64,000 bases of DNA from Paenibacillus xylanexedens (GCF_007676705.1 NZ_VEBF01000009.1:99048-163047), one strand, 5' to 3'. Shown: positions 55,272 through 64,000, numbered from the stretch's first letter. Numbers and translations: made by a program. Notes: generated by a model from the sequence alone, not told the origin.

Positions 55272-56492
55272 ATGGCATTACTAACACGGAACAGGGGCGC
55301 ATTGCTGCTGTTGATGTTTAATATTTTTCTCGTTTTTACGGGTATTGGTCTGGTTGTGCCGATCATGCCTGCGTATATGGATCTACTGCATATCACGGGG
55401 TTCACGGTTGGTTTGCTAGTAGCGGCGTTCTCCTTCACCCAGTTTCTGTTCTCGCCTCTTGCAGGACGTTGGTCGGATACGTGGGGACGTAAGAAAATTA
55501 TAGTCGGCGGCATGTTGATCTTTGCCGTATCGGAGTTCATGTTTGGTGCAGTTAATGCACCGGTGTTGCTCTTCGCAGCCCGGATGCTGGGTGGTATTGG
55601 AGCCGCGATGATCTTCCCGGCAGTTATGGCATACACCGCGGATATTACGACAGAGGAAGAACGCGGCAAAGGTATGGGATTGATTAATGCAGCCATAACA
55701 ACCGGATTTATCATTGGTCCCGGAATTGGTGGATACATTGCAGACTTTGGCATTCGAATTCCATTCTATGCAGCAGGGGTTGCCGGTTTATTGGCAGCGA
55801 TCATTACAATGATTATTTTGCCTGAATCGGCAAGAAGCACAGGAGAGCAAAGTAAACCTGTCGCTGGCGCAGCGAAGGTTAAAGCTCCGGGTATGGTAAC
55901 CCAATTGCTGAATTCGTACCGTGAACCGTACTTTTTCAGCTTGATTATCGTGTTTGTTATGGCATTTGGTCTGGCGAACTATGAGACAGTATTTTCACTG
56001 TTTGTGGATCACAAGTTTGGTTTCACGACGAAAGACATTGCATTTATTATTACATTTGGTTCCATCGCGGGTGCGGTTGTTCAAGTATCATTGATCGGTT
56101 GGTTGCTCAACCGGTTTGGTGAAAAGATGGTCATTTCGGTCTGTCTGTTATTCGTAGCGGTATTTGTACTGTTGACCTTGTTCGTGCATACGTACTGGCT
56201 CATTCTTGTTGTAACTTTTATCGTTTTCTTGGGAATGGATATCTTACGTCCGGCGATCAGTACACAGATGTCCAAATTGGCACAAGAACAACAGGGCTTT
56301 GTGGCCGGACTGAACTCGGCTTACACAAGTTTGGGGAATATCGCAGGTCCAATCGTAGCTGGAGCACTATTTGATGTGAATATTAATTATCCTTACGTTT
56401 CGGCAGCTGCCGTTCTGGCAATCTGTTTCCTGTTATCCCTGCGGGTACTCAGAGGGGTCAAAACGGTAAAACAACCGAAGGCTGAAATGTAA
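55272..56492 (+). CDS. MFS multidrug-type efflux transporter
   Basis: About 406 aa with 12 hydrophobic segments. GRWSDTWGRKKIIVGGM is the MFS motif A between helices 2 and 3, and GPGIGGYIADFGIRIPF is the motif C region of drug/H+ antiporters (NorA/Bmr-like). It is transcribed with the TetR gene upstream. GGAGG lies before ATG 55272. The substrate is unknown. Confidence 0.9.
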   Translation: MALLTRNRGALLLLMFNIFLVFTGIGLVVPIMPAYMDLLHITGFTVGLLVAAFSFTQFLFSPLAGRWSDTWGRKKIIVGGMLIFAVSEFMFGAVNAPVLLFAARMLGGIGAAMIFPAVMAYTADITTEEERGKGMGLINAAITTGFIIGPGIGGYIADFGIRIPFYAAGVAGLLAAIITMIILPESARSTGEQSKPVAGAAKVKAPGMVTQLLNSYREPYFFSLIIVFVMAFGLANYETVFSLFVDHKFGFTTKDIAFIITFGSIAGAVVQVSLIGWLLNRFGEKMVISVCLLFVAVFVLLTLFVHTYWLILVVTFIVFLGMDILRPAISTQMSKLAQEQQGFVAGLNSAYTSLGNIAGPIVAGALFDVNINYPYVSAAAVLAICFLLSLRVLRGVKTVKQPKAEM

Positions 56493-56520
56493 TTTCATTT
56501 GGGAAAAGAAAGCATTAACA

Positions 56521-56564
56521 AAAAAGTCGACTACACATGGAAAACTGTGCAGTCGACTTTTTTT
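56521..56564. terminator. bidirectional terminator
   Basis: AAAAAGTCGACT and AGTCGACTTTTT pair perfectly, and CACA/TGTG extends the stem. It lies between the MFS gene and the convergent 6-phospho-beta-glucosidase. Confidence 0.92.
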
Positions 56565-56576
56565 GATATTACGGTA

Positions 56577-57986
56577 TTAACGGATTTCTCCATTCGTTTC
56601 AATCAGTTTTTGATACCAGTGGAAACTCTGTTTGCGGATACGTCTCAATTCCTTGATATCGAATTCCTCACGATCCACATAGATGAATCCATAACGTTTG
56701 CTTGATCCCTGATGTGTGCTGACCAGGTCGATCGCAGACCAAGGGCAGAAGCCAAATACATCCACGCCGTCCGTAATCGCCAGTTGAATCTGTTCGATAT
56801 GTTTATTGAAGAATTCAATACGGTAAGGATCGTTGACGACGTCACCTTCCTCCAGTTTATCGAAGGCACCCAGACCGTTTTCCGTAACAATCAATGGCAG
56901 ATGATAACGGGAGTAAATCTGACGAAGGGTAGAGCGGAAGCCGACCGGATCAATTTCCCAACCAAACTCCGTTTTTTGCAGATTCGGATTCACAGATCCT
57001 CTATATGCGCCCGGTTCACCTACGATTTCGTGCTGATCTCCTGTATGGGAGAAGTCATTACCATCGTTCAGACTTTCACCAACGGTTTGGGAAGTATAGT
57101 AGTTGAACGCAATAAAGTCAGGATTTCCTTGAGCAAGGATGTCCATATCCCCGTCCTCAATGACAGGCGTATATCCTTTCTCTTCGAGATAGCTCCAGGC
57201 TATATGATTATATCGTCCGTATACCGCCATATCGAGATAGAGCCAGTTGCGAATGGCAGCATAGTTATCCGCAGCAAGTGTGTCTTCCGGTTTGGAACTC
57301 GCCGGGTAAATTACACCGATGTTGGGCGCTGGGCCAATTTTGGCTTCAGGCAGCATTTGATGACATAGTACCATGGCTTTAGCTTGAGCAACCAGCATGT
57401 GGTGATTTTGCTGATATAGTGTTTTTTGCGGATCAACAAGCGTTGTATCCAGTGTACCCAGAGAGCCGGGATGCAGGATCAGCATATTTTGTTCGTTGAT
57501 GGTCAGCCAATATTTAACCCGGTCACCGTAGTTCTCATAAAGGGTCTTGGCATATTGTTCAAAAGCCTCAATCGTAGCACGGTTGGACCAGCCACCTTTT
57601 TCTTCAAGTGCATAAGGAAGATCGAAGTGATACATGGTCACAATGGGTTCAATACCGTATTTAATTAACTCGTCAATTAAGGAATCGTAAAAGGCGAGTC
57701 CCTTCGGATTTACTTCACCTGCTCCTTGAGGATAGATGCGTGTCCATGCGATGGAGAAACGGTAGGCTTTAAAGCCCATTTCAGCGAGCAATGCCACATC
57801 TTCTTTGTACATATGATAGTGATTACTTGTTACCTTGAAGTCAGTTACGCCTTCCACATGATTTCCCATGTCAATGACTGAAGGGCCTTTACCATCTTCA
57901 TTCCAGGCTCCCTCAATCTGATAGGCGGAGGTTGAACCTCCCCAGAAGAAATCTTTAGGAAATGGTTTAAGTTGAGTATGTTTCAT
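56577..57986 (-). CDS. bglH: 6-phospho-beta-glucosidase (GH1)
   Basis: 469 aa. The acid/base Glu165 is in INEQN and the nucleophile Glu369 in VTENGLGA, the two GH1 glutamates. The C-terminal SKRYGFIYVDRE supplies the phosphate-binding Ser/Lys/Tyr of the 6-phospho subgroup. It hydrolyses phosphorylated beta-glucosides delivered by the PTS gene just upstream (43 bases away). Cytoplasmic. Last gene of the licT-bglP-bglH type operon. The gene symbol follows Bacillus usage. Confidence 0.93.
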   Translation of the reverse strand: MKHTQLKPFPKDFFWGGSTSAYQIEGAWNEDGKGPSVIDMGNHVEGVTDFKVTSNHYHMYKEDVALLAEMGFKAYRFSIAWTRIYPQGAGEVNPKGLAFYDSLIDELIKYGIEPIVTMYHFDLPYALEEKGGWSNRATIEAFEQYAKTLYENYGDRVKYWLTINEQNMLILHPGSLGTLDTTLVDPQKTLYQQNHHMLVAQAKAMVLCHQMLPEAKIGPAPNIGVIYPASSKPEDTLAADNYAAIRNWLYLDMAVYGRYNHIAWSYLEEKGYTPVIEDGDMDILAQGNPDFIAFNYYTSQTVGESLNDGNDFSHTGDQHEIVGEPGAYRGSVNPNLQKTEFGWEIDPVGFRSTLRQIYSRYHLPLIVTENGLGAFDKLEEGDVVNDPYRIEFFNKHIEQIQLAITDGVDVFGFCPWSAIDLVSTHQGSSKRYGFIYVDREEFDIKELRRIRKQSFHWYQKLIETNGEIR

Positions 57987-58028
57987 GGTTAGTTCCTCCT
58001 AAGTTGAATTCATATGTTATAGGTTGGG

Positions 58029-59927
58029 TCAGACGACCAAAGTCAAAAGGACATCGTTTTTCTGTACATGCTCTTCAGTTGTTTCGAACACATCCACTTC
58101 GTGCTGCGTAAGAGTAACAATGACAGGTGTTACGGTCTCGTATCCGGCTTCCTTGATCTTATCGAGTTCAAACTGGATCAACAGATCGCCCTGTCTGACG
58201 ATATCGCCTTCCTGAACGACAGGATTGAAATGTTTTCCTTTCAGCGCTACTGTGTTGATGCCAATGTGAATCAGGATTTCTGTTCCTGCGTTGGTTGTTA
58301 ATCCAATGGCATGTCCAGTCGGGAAGAGGGAGGTGACAACACCATCCACAGGAGCGACAACTTCGCCAATCTCAGGAACAATCGCCACACCTTTGCCCAT
58401 AGCACCTGTTGAGAAGGCTGGGTCGTTAATGGTGCTCAGTGCTACGGCCGTACCTGTGAGTGGGCTATATATTTGTTCTTTCTTGATCTCCGTTGTTTTG
58501 GTCTCAGGTATGACAGGAAGTTCTGCCGGCGTACTTTCAACCGATGTGTTGGAGACAGATCCATCTTTCACGGGCGCTGTGTCTTTGGTTTTGCTCTCAT
58601 AACCGAACATCACGGTTAATACCGCAGCTACCGCAAAGGAGCAGGCAATCGCAATCACGTAGACAACCGTTGGTCTATAGACAGGAATGGCAAATATATT
58701 GTGGAACACATAAGCAGTCATTTTAACACCAAAGTGACCATTAATGGCACCGCCGATCGCACCTGCGATGACCACGATAGGAATTACACGTTTATAACGC
58801 AGGATTATACCGTATACGATGGGTTCAGTTACACCTGCAAGTAAACCGGTAAGGCTGGTCGAACCAGCAAGAGTCCGCAGGGTTTTATTCTTTTTGGCTT
58901 TTAGGAAAATACCGAAGGCTACACCGATTTGTGCAAACACGGCAGCAGCAGCCATGGCTTCAATCGGATCGCCGCCAACTCCGATATTCTGTATCGTGAT
59001 TGGAGTAAAGCCCCAGTGGAGTCCGAAGACAACCATGAAGGTCATGAATCCACCCAGTACAACCCCTGATAATATACCGCTGACACCAATGAGCCAAGTT
59101 ACGCCGGAAGAGATCCAGTCACCTACCGTGGTACCGAACGGTCCGAAGGCCATTGCGGACAGAGGAACCATAATCATCAAAGCAATCATCGGTACAAGGA
59201 ACAATTGCAGGTCTTTCAAAATGATTTTCTTGAGTAACTTATCGAGAACGGCGTAGATGCTGATCGATATGAAGATTGGGAATACGCTGGCTGAATAATT
59301 CATCATGACAACCGGTATACCAAGGAACGACACATCTGAGCCTTTATCCATGAGCCCAGTGAAACTCGGTTCCATCAGAGCGGCACCAATTACGCCAGCT
59401 ACATAAGGATTGGCTTTCAGCTTCATACCCAGTGTGATGCCGAGGAAAATGGGCAAGAAATAAAATACAGCGTTGCCGGCAGCAGATAGAATCAGGTATG
59501 TGTCACTTGTATCAGACATCCATCCAAGCATGGTCAGGACAGTCAGCAAAGCTTTTAACATACCTGATCCTGCCATGGCCGGGATTAACGGCGAGAAACT
59601 TCCGGATATAATTTCAAAAACTTTGGATAATAGCGAGGTTTTTTCCCCTGTGGACTCAGTCGATGAGGAGGAATCTCCTCCGAAATCCCGGTTTTTCATG
59701 ATCTCTGCATATACATGAGCTACGTTGCTACCGATGACAACCTGGAACTGGCCGCCGCTTTCCACAACGGTAATAATGCCCTCATGCTTCTCCAACGTTT
59801 CACGTTCGGCTTTTTTTGAATCTTTCAGGTCAAATCTCAGCCGGGTCGCACAGTGGACAAGACCGTTGATATTGGCTTCTCCGCCGACGAGACGAACGAT
59901 GTCATCCCCCATTTTTTTATGATCCAT
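58029..59927 (-). CDS. bglP: PTS beta-glucoside transporter EIIBCA
   Basis: About 632 aa from ATG 59927, 7 bases after AAAGGAG. The EIIB Cys26 is in VHCATRLRF. EIIC (~105-450) has GVTEPIVYGIILRYK. EIIA has His554 in ILIHIGINTVALK. It imports and phosphorylates aryl-beta-glucosides or cellobiose-like sugars. The transcript from upstream passes a RAT/terminator at 59964-60053, so synthesis depends on the LicT-type antiterminator encoded next door. The order licT, bglP, bglH is complete. Confidence 0.95.
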   Translation of the reverse strand: MDHKKMGDDIVRLVGGEANINGLVHCATRLRFDLKDSKKAERETLEKHEGIITVVESGGQFQVVIGSNVAHVYAEIMKNRDFGGDSSSSTESTGEKTSLLSKVFEIISGSFSPLIPAMAGSGMLKALLTVLTMLGWMSDTSDTYLILSAAGNAVFYFLPIFLGITLGMKLKANPYVAGVIGAALMEPSFTGLMDKGSDVSFLGIPVVMMNYSASVFPIFISISIYAVLDKLLKKIILKDLQLFLVPMIALMIMVPLSAMAFGPFGTTVGDWISSGVTWLIGVSGILSGVVLGGFMTFMVVFGLHWGFTPITIQNIGVGGDPIEAMAAAAVFAQIGVAFGIFLKAKKNKTLRTLAGSTSLTGLLAGVTEPIVYGIILRYKRVIPIVVIAGAIGGAINGHFGVKMTAYVFHNIFAIPVYRPTVVYVIAIACSFAVAAVLTVMFGYESKTKDTAPVKDGSVSNTSVESTPAELPVIPETKTTEIKKEQIYSPLTGTAVALSTINDPAFSTGAMGKGVAIVPEIGEVVAPVDGVVTSLFPTGHAIGLTTNAGTEILIHIGINTVALKGKHFNPVVQEGDIVRQGDLLIQFELDKIKEAGYETVTPVIVTLTQHEVDVFETTEEHVQKNDVLLTLVV

Positions 59928-59963
59928 GTTCATTCTCCTTTGTTGTTAAGATTGCCTGAAAAC

Positions 59964-60053
59964 AAAAAAATACCTAAACGAATGGCTATAATCATCGGAA
60001 AGATGACCTGTTGCCAATCATTTAGGTATCGCCTGCTTGAGCAGTAACAATCC
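59964..60053 (-). promoter_or_regulatory. RAT antiterminator and overlapping terminator before bglP
   Basis: On the minus strand, GGATTGTTACTGCTCAAGCA begins a RAT (60024-60053) that fits the BglG/LicT consensus. Its 3' end overlaps the stem TACCTAAACGAATGGC / GCCAATCATTTAGGTA (59971-60028), followed by a T-run (59964-59970). Binding of the dimeric antiterminator to the RAT would stop terminator formation. Confidence 0.92.
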
Positions 60054-60111
60054 TTGTCGTTAAGTTGTGAGACCTACTATATATGACGCCGAAATCGTTT
60101 GCAAGTTTTTT

Positions 60112-60972
60112 TTATTCTGTGTCCACTAACTCGTTACGGGAAGTGACCCGTTGAATGTGGATCGTCAAATACACCTTCTCATCAATGGACATCGCACTTT
60201 CAAATTTGCCTTCAAGGTACTGATTGATCCGTTGTGTGCACTCAAAAGCAGTGCTATATTTGTCCTTCACTTGCTCATACAGAAAGTTATCTCCTGAAGC
60301 AAATTGCTCCTGTTCATTACTCAACATTCGCTGCACAAAGTATTGTAGATGGGTTATAAACCGGGAATAATTAAATGAATTTTCATCCAGAGCGATGTGA
60401 TAATGGTTGGTCACAATGTTGAAGATATCATCAATAACTTCCGTAATTTCAACGGTTTGTTTCATACCCTGAACATCTTGACGAGCGTTTACAAAATGCA
60501 TCGCAATAAAGCTGGCCTCATGCTCTTCCATTTGGATGCCGAATTGTTCCTGGATCAGCTCCACCGCGTTCATGCCAATCCCAAATTCCTTCTTGTAGAA
60601 CTTTTTGATCTGCCACAAAAGGGAATTTTTCAGCCCGACGGATTTACGGTACCGGGTAATGGCAAACTGAATATGATCGATCAAGGATATATAGATATTA
60701 TCACTAAAAATATCGCCCATTTCCTGTTTGGCATGGCCCACAATTTCGTCTGCCAACTTCAAATATTCAACCGATGTTTCCCCGATCAGATCGATTAGTT
60801 TTTGTGGTATTTTATCCGATTTCAGCACAAAGGTTTTTTCAATTTTATCCTCATCCACAGGCTGTCCATTTTTCTTTTTGAAGCCAAGACCGTTGCCAAT
60901 GACAACAAATTCGTGACCAACCTGGTTCTCAGCCCGGATGACATTGTTGTTAAAAATCTGACGGATGATCAT
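60112..60972 (-). CDS. licT: BglG/LicT-family transcriptional antiterminator
   Basis: 286 aa. The RNA-binding CAT domain is residues 1-~57 (IIRQIFNNNVIRAENQVG, VVIGNGLGFKKKNGQ). PRD1 (~65-170) and PRD2 (~175-286) carry the conserved His residues in LIDHIQFAITRYR, FIAMHFVNAR, FSRFITHLQYF-like FITHLQYF and VYLTIHIQRVT. Phosphorylation by the PTS sets activity; with sugar it binds RAT RNA. Its own leader also has a RAT/terminator, so it autoregulates. Confidence 0.95.
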   Translation of the reverse strand: MIIRQIFNNNVIRAENQVGHEFVVIGNGLGFKKKNGQPVDEDKIEKTFVLKSDKIPQKLIDLIGETSVEYLKLADEIVGHAKQEMGDIFSDNIYISLIDHIQFAITRYRKSVGLKNSLLWQIKKFYKKEFGIGMNAVELIQEQFGIQMEEHEASFIAMHFVNARQDVQGMKQTVEITEVIDDIFNIVTNHYHIALDENSFNYSRFITHLQYFVQRMLSNEQEQFASGDNFLYEQVKDKYSTAFECTQRINQYLEGKFESAMSIDEKVYLTIHIQRVTSRNELVDTE

Positions 60973-61006
60973 ATATGTGTTTCACCTCAATTGGTCGTAA
61001 TAATAA

Positions 61007-61076
61007 CAAAAAACCCAAACTAAGGCTTAATAGACAGCCTTGGTTTGGGTATCGCCTGCTTACCAGTAACAATCCC
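61007..61076 (-). promoter_or_regulatory. RAT antiterminator and overlapping terminator before licT
   Basis: On the minus strand, GGGATTGTTACTGGTAAGCA starts a second RAT (~61046-61076). The overlapping terminator stem is ACCCAAACTAAGGCT / AGCCTTGGTTTGGGT (61013-61050) with a T-run. It makes licT subject to its own antitermination. Confidence 0.92.
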
Positions 61077-61284
61077 GAAGAAGACGCAGCTTCCTCTTTC
61101 AATTATGTCCACTATACCGCTTTCATAGCAGAATAACAATACAATGATTTCTGGAAATGGACGTAAAGACGTGGATTTTTGGTATAATAAGAAATGCTGG
61201 AAGTGAATTAGATGGGCTGGGTTGCATAATAAGTTACCGAGGACGGTCATTTTTAAGCATATACAGGATTATTGGAGTGATAAC

Positions 61285-61452
61285 ATGAGCAATGCAAAAG
61301 GAAAAGGCGGCACCGGCCGCGGTACGGGCAAAAAAGGCTGGAACCGTTGGCAAGCAGCTGCAAACCGGGCGAAAAGTGCCCCGAAGCCTTATAAAAGTAA
61401 AGGCACGAAGAAGAAGGATGATACCGAAACTTCAAGTGGCAAGCCCGAGTAA
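61285..61452 (+). CDS. DUF3934-type small basic protein
   Basis: 55 aa, mostly Lys, Gly, Ala and Arg. GGTGRGTGKKGWNRWQAAAN and the SAPKPYKSKG tail match the DUF3934 small proteins of Bacillales, whose function is unknown. GGAGTGAT precedes ATG 61285; the upstream codons of the longer frame have no ribosome binding site. Nucleic-acid binding is plausible from the charge only. Confidence 0.75.
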   Translation: MSNAKGKGGTGRGTGKKGWNRWQAAANRAKSAPKPYKSKGTKKKDDTETSSGKPE

Positions 61453-61532
61453 GTGTGGCTTGACGATGCCAGAGGAGAGAGCTGCCTGACTATCGGGTGG
61501 GTCTCTTTTTGTTTGGAAAAATAAAAATTAAA

Positions 61533-61560
61533 TTGACAGTAGTGTAAATATGGTAATAAT
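61533..61560 (+). promoter_or_regulatory. promoter of the marR-like gene
   Basis: TTGACA (61533-61538), a 16-base spacer and AATAAT (61555-61560) form a good sigma-A promoter. Confidence 0.7.
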
Positions 61561-61580
61561 ATAGAGCTTACGCAAATTAG

Positions 61581-61596
61581 ATGGTAGTGCTACTAT
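61581..61596. promoter_or_regulatory. candidate MarR operator in the leader
   Basis: ATGGTAGTGCTACTAT is a near-palindrome (GTAG-TG-CTAC core) between the promoter and the ATG at 61617, a position suited to autorepression. Confidence 0.45.
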
Positions 61597-61616
61597 ATAG
61601 AGAAAGGAGCATCAAC

Positions 61617-62048
61617 ATGCCTGTAAATATGGATGAAAATCCACTTGGGCTGATTTTGTCACGTACGTATCTGGCATACAAAAAAACAACAACCAGAAAT
61701 CTGAGTGAACAGGATATTACGCCGGAACAATTTGCAGTTTTGAATGAATTGAGCAAGGCGGGAAGTCATATATCACAGAAGAAACTGGCTGAATTAACCG
61801 TTCGGGACCAGACAACTGTGGGGAAAATTATAGACAAGTTGATTCGCAAAGGTCTGGTGACCCGAGAAGAAGATCCGCAGGATCGCAGAGCAGTTTTGCT
61901 TTGTTTGACGGCGGAAGGACTGGAAATGAATAACGTTCTGACACCCAAGGCAAAACAGCAAGAGCAAGAGGCACTCGCCGAATGTTCCCCTGAAGAGCTT
62001 GAAGCATTCATGAATGTGATGAATCGTATCTATGAGAAGATGAAATAA
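61617..62048 (+). CDS. MarR-family transcriptional regulator
   Basis: About 143 aa. The winged helix-turn-helix is GSHISQKKLAELTVRDQTTVGKIIDKLIRKGLVTREEDPQDRRAV, with the flanking dimerisation helices (TRNLSEQDITPEQFAVLNEL). ATG 61617 lies 9 bases after AAAGGAG. The permease gene follows 80 bases later and is the likely target. Confidence 0.92.
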   Translation: MPVNMDENPLGLILSRTYLAYKKTTTRNLSEQDITPEQFAVLNELSKAGSHISQKKLAELTVRDQTTVGKIIDKLIRKGLVTREEDPQDRRAVLLCLTAEGLEMNNVLTPKAKQQEQEALAECSPEELEAFMNVMNRIYEKMK

Positions 62049-62128
62049 ATTTTTTTTGGACAAATATGTGCATGTGCATATATATGTAGTGCAATTATTT
62101 TAATTTTAACCATTGGGAGTCGTGAAGA

Positions 62129-63304
62129 ATGAAAAGCTTCAAAGAATTTTTGAAAGTACCACAGACGAAAATAGGATTGGTTTTTGCACTAATTGTTCCG
62201 TTGTTATTTGTTGTGATCTGGATGACGGGTTATCATCAAGCTACGGAGAGAGTAGATCAGCTTCAAGTAGCGCTGGTGAACGAAGATGGGACACAGGGAA
62301 AAGAAGTGCAAAAGCAGATTGAGACGCTCGCGCCGTTCCAGGTTAATGTGCTGGATTCTGCGAAGGAAGCCGAGCAACAGATGAATGCAGGTAACTATGC
62401 GATGGTTATTGTGATTCCGGAAGGGTTTGCTGACCAGATTGGTAGCGGTACAGAGGCGAGCTTGTCCTTTTATATCAATCAGGGAAATGCGGATGTAGCC
62501 AAATCCATTGTGGAACATGCTGCGACCGGGATGACCGCACAAATGGGTCAAGGGATTCTGGAATCCAAGGTAGAATTGACACTCAATAACGATAGTATAA
62601 ACAGCGAAGACTTAAGTGCAGCCATTGGACAAGCGATGGCGAAGATGAATGAAGGGCCTGTAAAGGCTGAAATTAATAAAACGAATAGTGTGAGTGATTT
62701 TGCAACATCGATGCTGCCCATGATTCTGGGTTTTATCACCTACATTGCTTCAATGACCATGAATATTCAGTTCAATATTACATCGAATATCATGAAGCGT
62801 AACCATTCCAAATGGGAAATCTTCTGGGGACGGCAAATGCTGTTATTATGTATAGCTGTGATTGTTCCCCTAATTGTGGATACAGTAGCTCTTCAGTTCA
62901 CGGATGTTGCGAGCTCCTTCGGCGCGTTGTATCTGTATCATGTGCTTGTAAGTCTGGCTTGTATCTGTTTTACACAAATGAGTTTTGCCCTGTTTGGCAA
63001 TGCAGGCCCTCTATTTAATGTAGCGATGGTTCCGCTCCAGTTGATGACAGCAGGAAATATCATTCCAGCCGAGATGCTGGCGCCATTCTATCGTTATATT
63101 GGAAACTTTCTGCCTGCTTCCAATGGGGTACAGGGATTTATGCGTTTGATCTATAGTGGAGAAGCAGTGGGTGGATACATGGTTCATCTTCTGTTGATCT
63201 CGGTTATAACGTGGGGAATTACGTTGCTGAGAGTTGGCATGCAAAAAGCAGGTAATGGACAAATGACAATGACGCCTCCAGCAACTGCACAGGCACAGCA
63301 TTAA
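62129..63304 (+). CDS. ABC-2-type membrane transport protein (YhgE/Pip-like)
   Basis: 391 aa. One N-terminal span (GLVFALIVPLLFVVIWMTGY) is followed by an outside domain (~45-190), typical of the ABC-2 permease/DUF3533 group. Five more spans follow (MILGFITYIASMTMNI, QMLLLCIAVIVPLIVDTVAL, HLLLISVITWGITLLRVG among them). No ATP-binding partner is in the window. It follows the MarR regulator and may export toxic or membrane-active compounds. Confidence 0.82.
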   Translation: MKSFKEFLKVPQTKIGLVFALIVPLLFVVIWMTGYHQATERVDQLQVALVNEDGTQGKEVQKQIETLAPFQVNVLDSAKEAEQQMNAGNYAMVIVIPEGFADQIGSGTEASLSFYINQGNADVAKSIVEHAATGMTAQMGQGILESKVELTLNNDSINSEDLSAAIGQAMAKMNEGPVKAEINKTNSVSDFATSMLPMILGFITYIASMTMNIQFNITSNIMKRNHSKWEIFWGRQMLLLCIAVIVPLIVDTVALQFTDVASSFGALYLYHVLVSLACICFTQMSFALFGNAGPLFNVAMVPLQLMTAGNIIPAEMLAPFYRYIGNFLPASNGVQGFMRLIYSGEAVGGYMVHLLLISVITWGITLLRVGMQKAGNGQMTMTPPATAQAQH

Positions 63305-63330
63305 AGGGCGCTTCCTATATATAATGTGAT

Positions 63331-63387
63331 AAACACAAAAAAAGTGGTTCGCGTATAGTTATATACGTGCATCACTTTTTTGTGTTT
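63331..63387. terminator. terminator after the permease gene
   Basis: AAACACAAAAAAAGTG and CACTTTTTTGTGTTT form the long stem, with a further CGTATA/TATACG inner part. Confidence 0.85.
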
Positions 63388-63780
63388 ATCTTCTATATAA
63401 TGTTGCTACTTATACACGTGGTAACTATCAAAGCACCCCGTAAATCTCACTTGACGTCGATAAAAGGACAAGCATATTTGAGCATATTAATGAAGCTAAA
63501 ATATATCAGAGAGATTTAGTCCTGATAATTCTAGAAACAATTAGAACTGTATTGCGTTGTATGAATGGAAAGAATGTCATTTAGGCAATAATAAATTTTA
63601 CAACGAAGATAGAGGAGAGCATCATAGTAAAAAGGTAGTCAATTTTCAAAAAAAATTATTAAATTAAATGTTGTAATTAATATCTATACGTGATATATTA
63701 TTAATCCGGCCAAGAAAACACGGTTTACACGGTGCGGCAAGCGAAACAGATAAGCTTCGAAAGAAACTTAAAAAAAGAGC
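63388..63780. other. AT-rich non-coding stretch upstream of the rRNA promoter
   Basis: About 390 bases with no convincing reading frame. It is very AT-rich, as expected of UP-element-like sequence before rRNA promoters. The block ending CTTCGAAAGAAACTTAAA (~63755) looks like part of the conserved upstream zone of Paenibacillus rRNA operons. Confidence 0.5.
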
Positions 63781-63809
63781 TTGCAAAGTTGGTTCGGACA
63801 TGATATTAT
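63781..63809 (+). promoter_or_regulatory. rRNA operon promoter
   Basis: TTGCAA (63781-63786), exactly 17 bases, TATTAT (63804-63809). It lies ~190 bases before the expected 16S region. Confidence 0.8.
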
Positions 63810-64000
63810 ATAAGAGTTGCTGAAGAGAACGGCGTTCGGTAACAAAACAAGTTTGATCTTTGAAAACTGAACAACGAGTGAGTGAACATTCTGCTTGCAG
63901 AATGAAACGCGAAAGTTGGAAACAAGCCTTGGCTTGAATCGACTGGAGCACAAATGAGATTTTTAATCTCGTCAGATTCAAAATGAGCTTATCGCTCTTT
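63810..64000 (+). ncRNA. rRNA operon leader (16S gene just outside the window)
   Basis: The stretch TTTGATCTTTGAAAACTGAA followed by AACGAGTGAGT is the typical Bacillales/Paenibacillus rRNA leader and spacer motif. A perfect hairpin CATTCTGC-TT-GCAGAATG (63887-63904) and GAGAT/ATCTC (63956-63970) are leader structures. The mature 16S start is not reached. Frames read through this region on the minus strand are not genes. Confidence 0.8.

Noticed and set aside
61007..61076. T-box or metabolite riboswitch before licT
   Set aside because: The conserved sequence is the RAT of BglG/LicT antiterminators overlapping a terminator, with no T-box or aptamer motif.
63664..63981. 105-residue open frame on the minus strand near the right edge
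   Set aside because: It covers the rRNA promoter and leader, which are recognisable, so it is not coding.
1..64000. CRISPR arrays, insertion sequences, prophage genes and tRNA genes
   Set aside because: I looked for regularly spaced repeats, transposase or integrase motifs, phage structural genes and cloverleaf-like sequences and saw none I could support.

Overview
The window looks like chromosomal DNA from a Paenibacillus-type Firmicute. The signs are strong AGGAGG-type ribosome binding sites, an S-layer-homology (SLH) surface protein, BglG/LicT antitermination controlling a beta-glucoside PTS, cre-like catabolite sites, a DUF3934 small protein, and a Bacillales-type rRNA leader running off the right edge. 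The genus is inferred from these features; no 16S sequence is inside the window.

Left part (0-20 kb): mostly single-gene housekeeping and accessory units. They include a membrane-anchored alpha/beta hydrolase, a MerR regulator with a duplicated and truncated second copy, a stress-type short-chain dehydrogenase, a transglutaminase-like lipoprotein, a GH94 sugar phosphorylase behind a cre site, a GNAT acetyltransferase, a YgjP-type metallopeptidase, an ArsR regulator with a saccharopine-dehydrogenase-like gene, a DUF1801 protein, a secreted CAP-domain protein, a GT39-like membrane glycosyltransferase with a lipoprotein, and an APH-fold kinase.

Centre (20.9-36.6 kb): a compact nonribosomal peptide cluster, all on the + strand. 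The order is NRPS1 (C-A-T-C), a SyrP/AsnO-like Fe(II)/2-oxoglutarate dioxygenase, NRPS2 (degenerate C-A-T), NRPS3 (C-A-T-TE), an EctB-like diaminobutyrate aminotransferase, and an MFS exporter. Specificity residues read by eye give Asn for module 1 (DLTKIGEVGK), Gln for module 2 (DAWQFGLIDK) and an unfamiliar code for module 3 (about DDLFFSSIDK). The aminotransferase would supply 2,4-diaminobutyrate. The simplest reading is a small, possibly N-acylated tripeptide containing beta-hydroxy-Asn, Gln and perhaps Dab. I do not recognise it as a known product. The inactive C-like domain beside a stand-alone hydroxylase is the most interesting architectural feature.

Right part (36.7-64 kb): a CAP-Big-SLH surface protein paralogous to the one at 15.5 kb; an AraC regulator divergent from a GH106-like glycosidase and a beta-glucoside-type PTS; a frameshifted GyrI-like gene; a SUKH-like/TPR pair; a CBS protein; a MecA-like class B penicillin-binding protein; a methyltransferase; a VOC protein; a zinc-ribbon membrane protein next to an HtrA-type protease; a TetR-MFS pair; a licT-bglP-bglH type beta-glucoside operon with two RAT/terminator switches; a DUF3934 protein; a MarR-ABC2 permease pair; and finally the promoter and leader of an rRNA operon.
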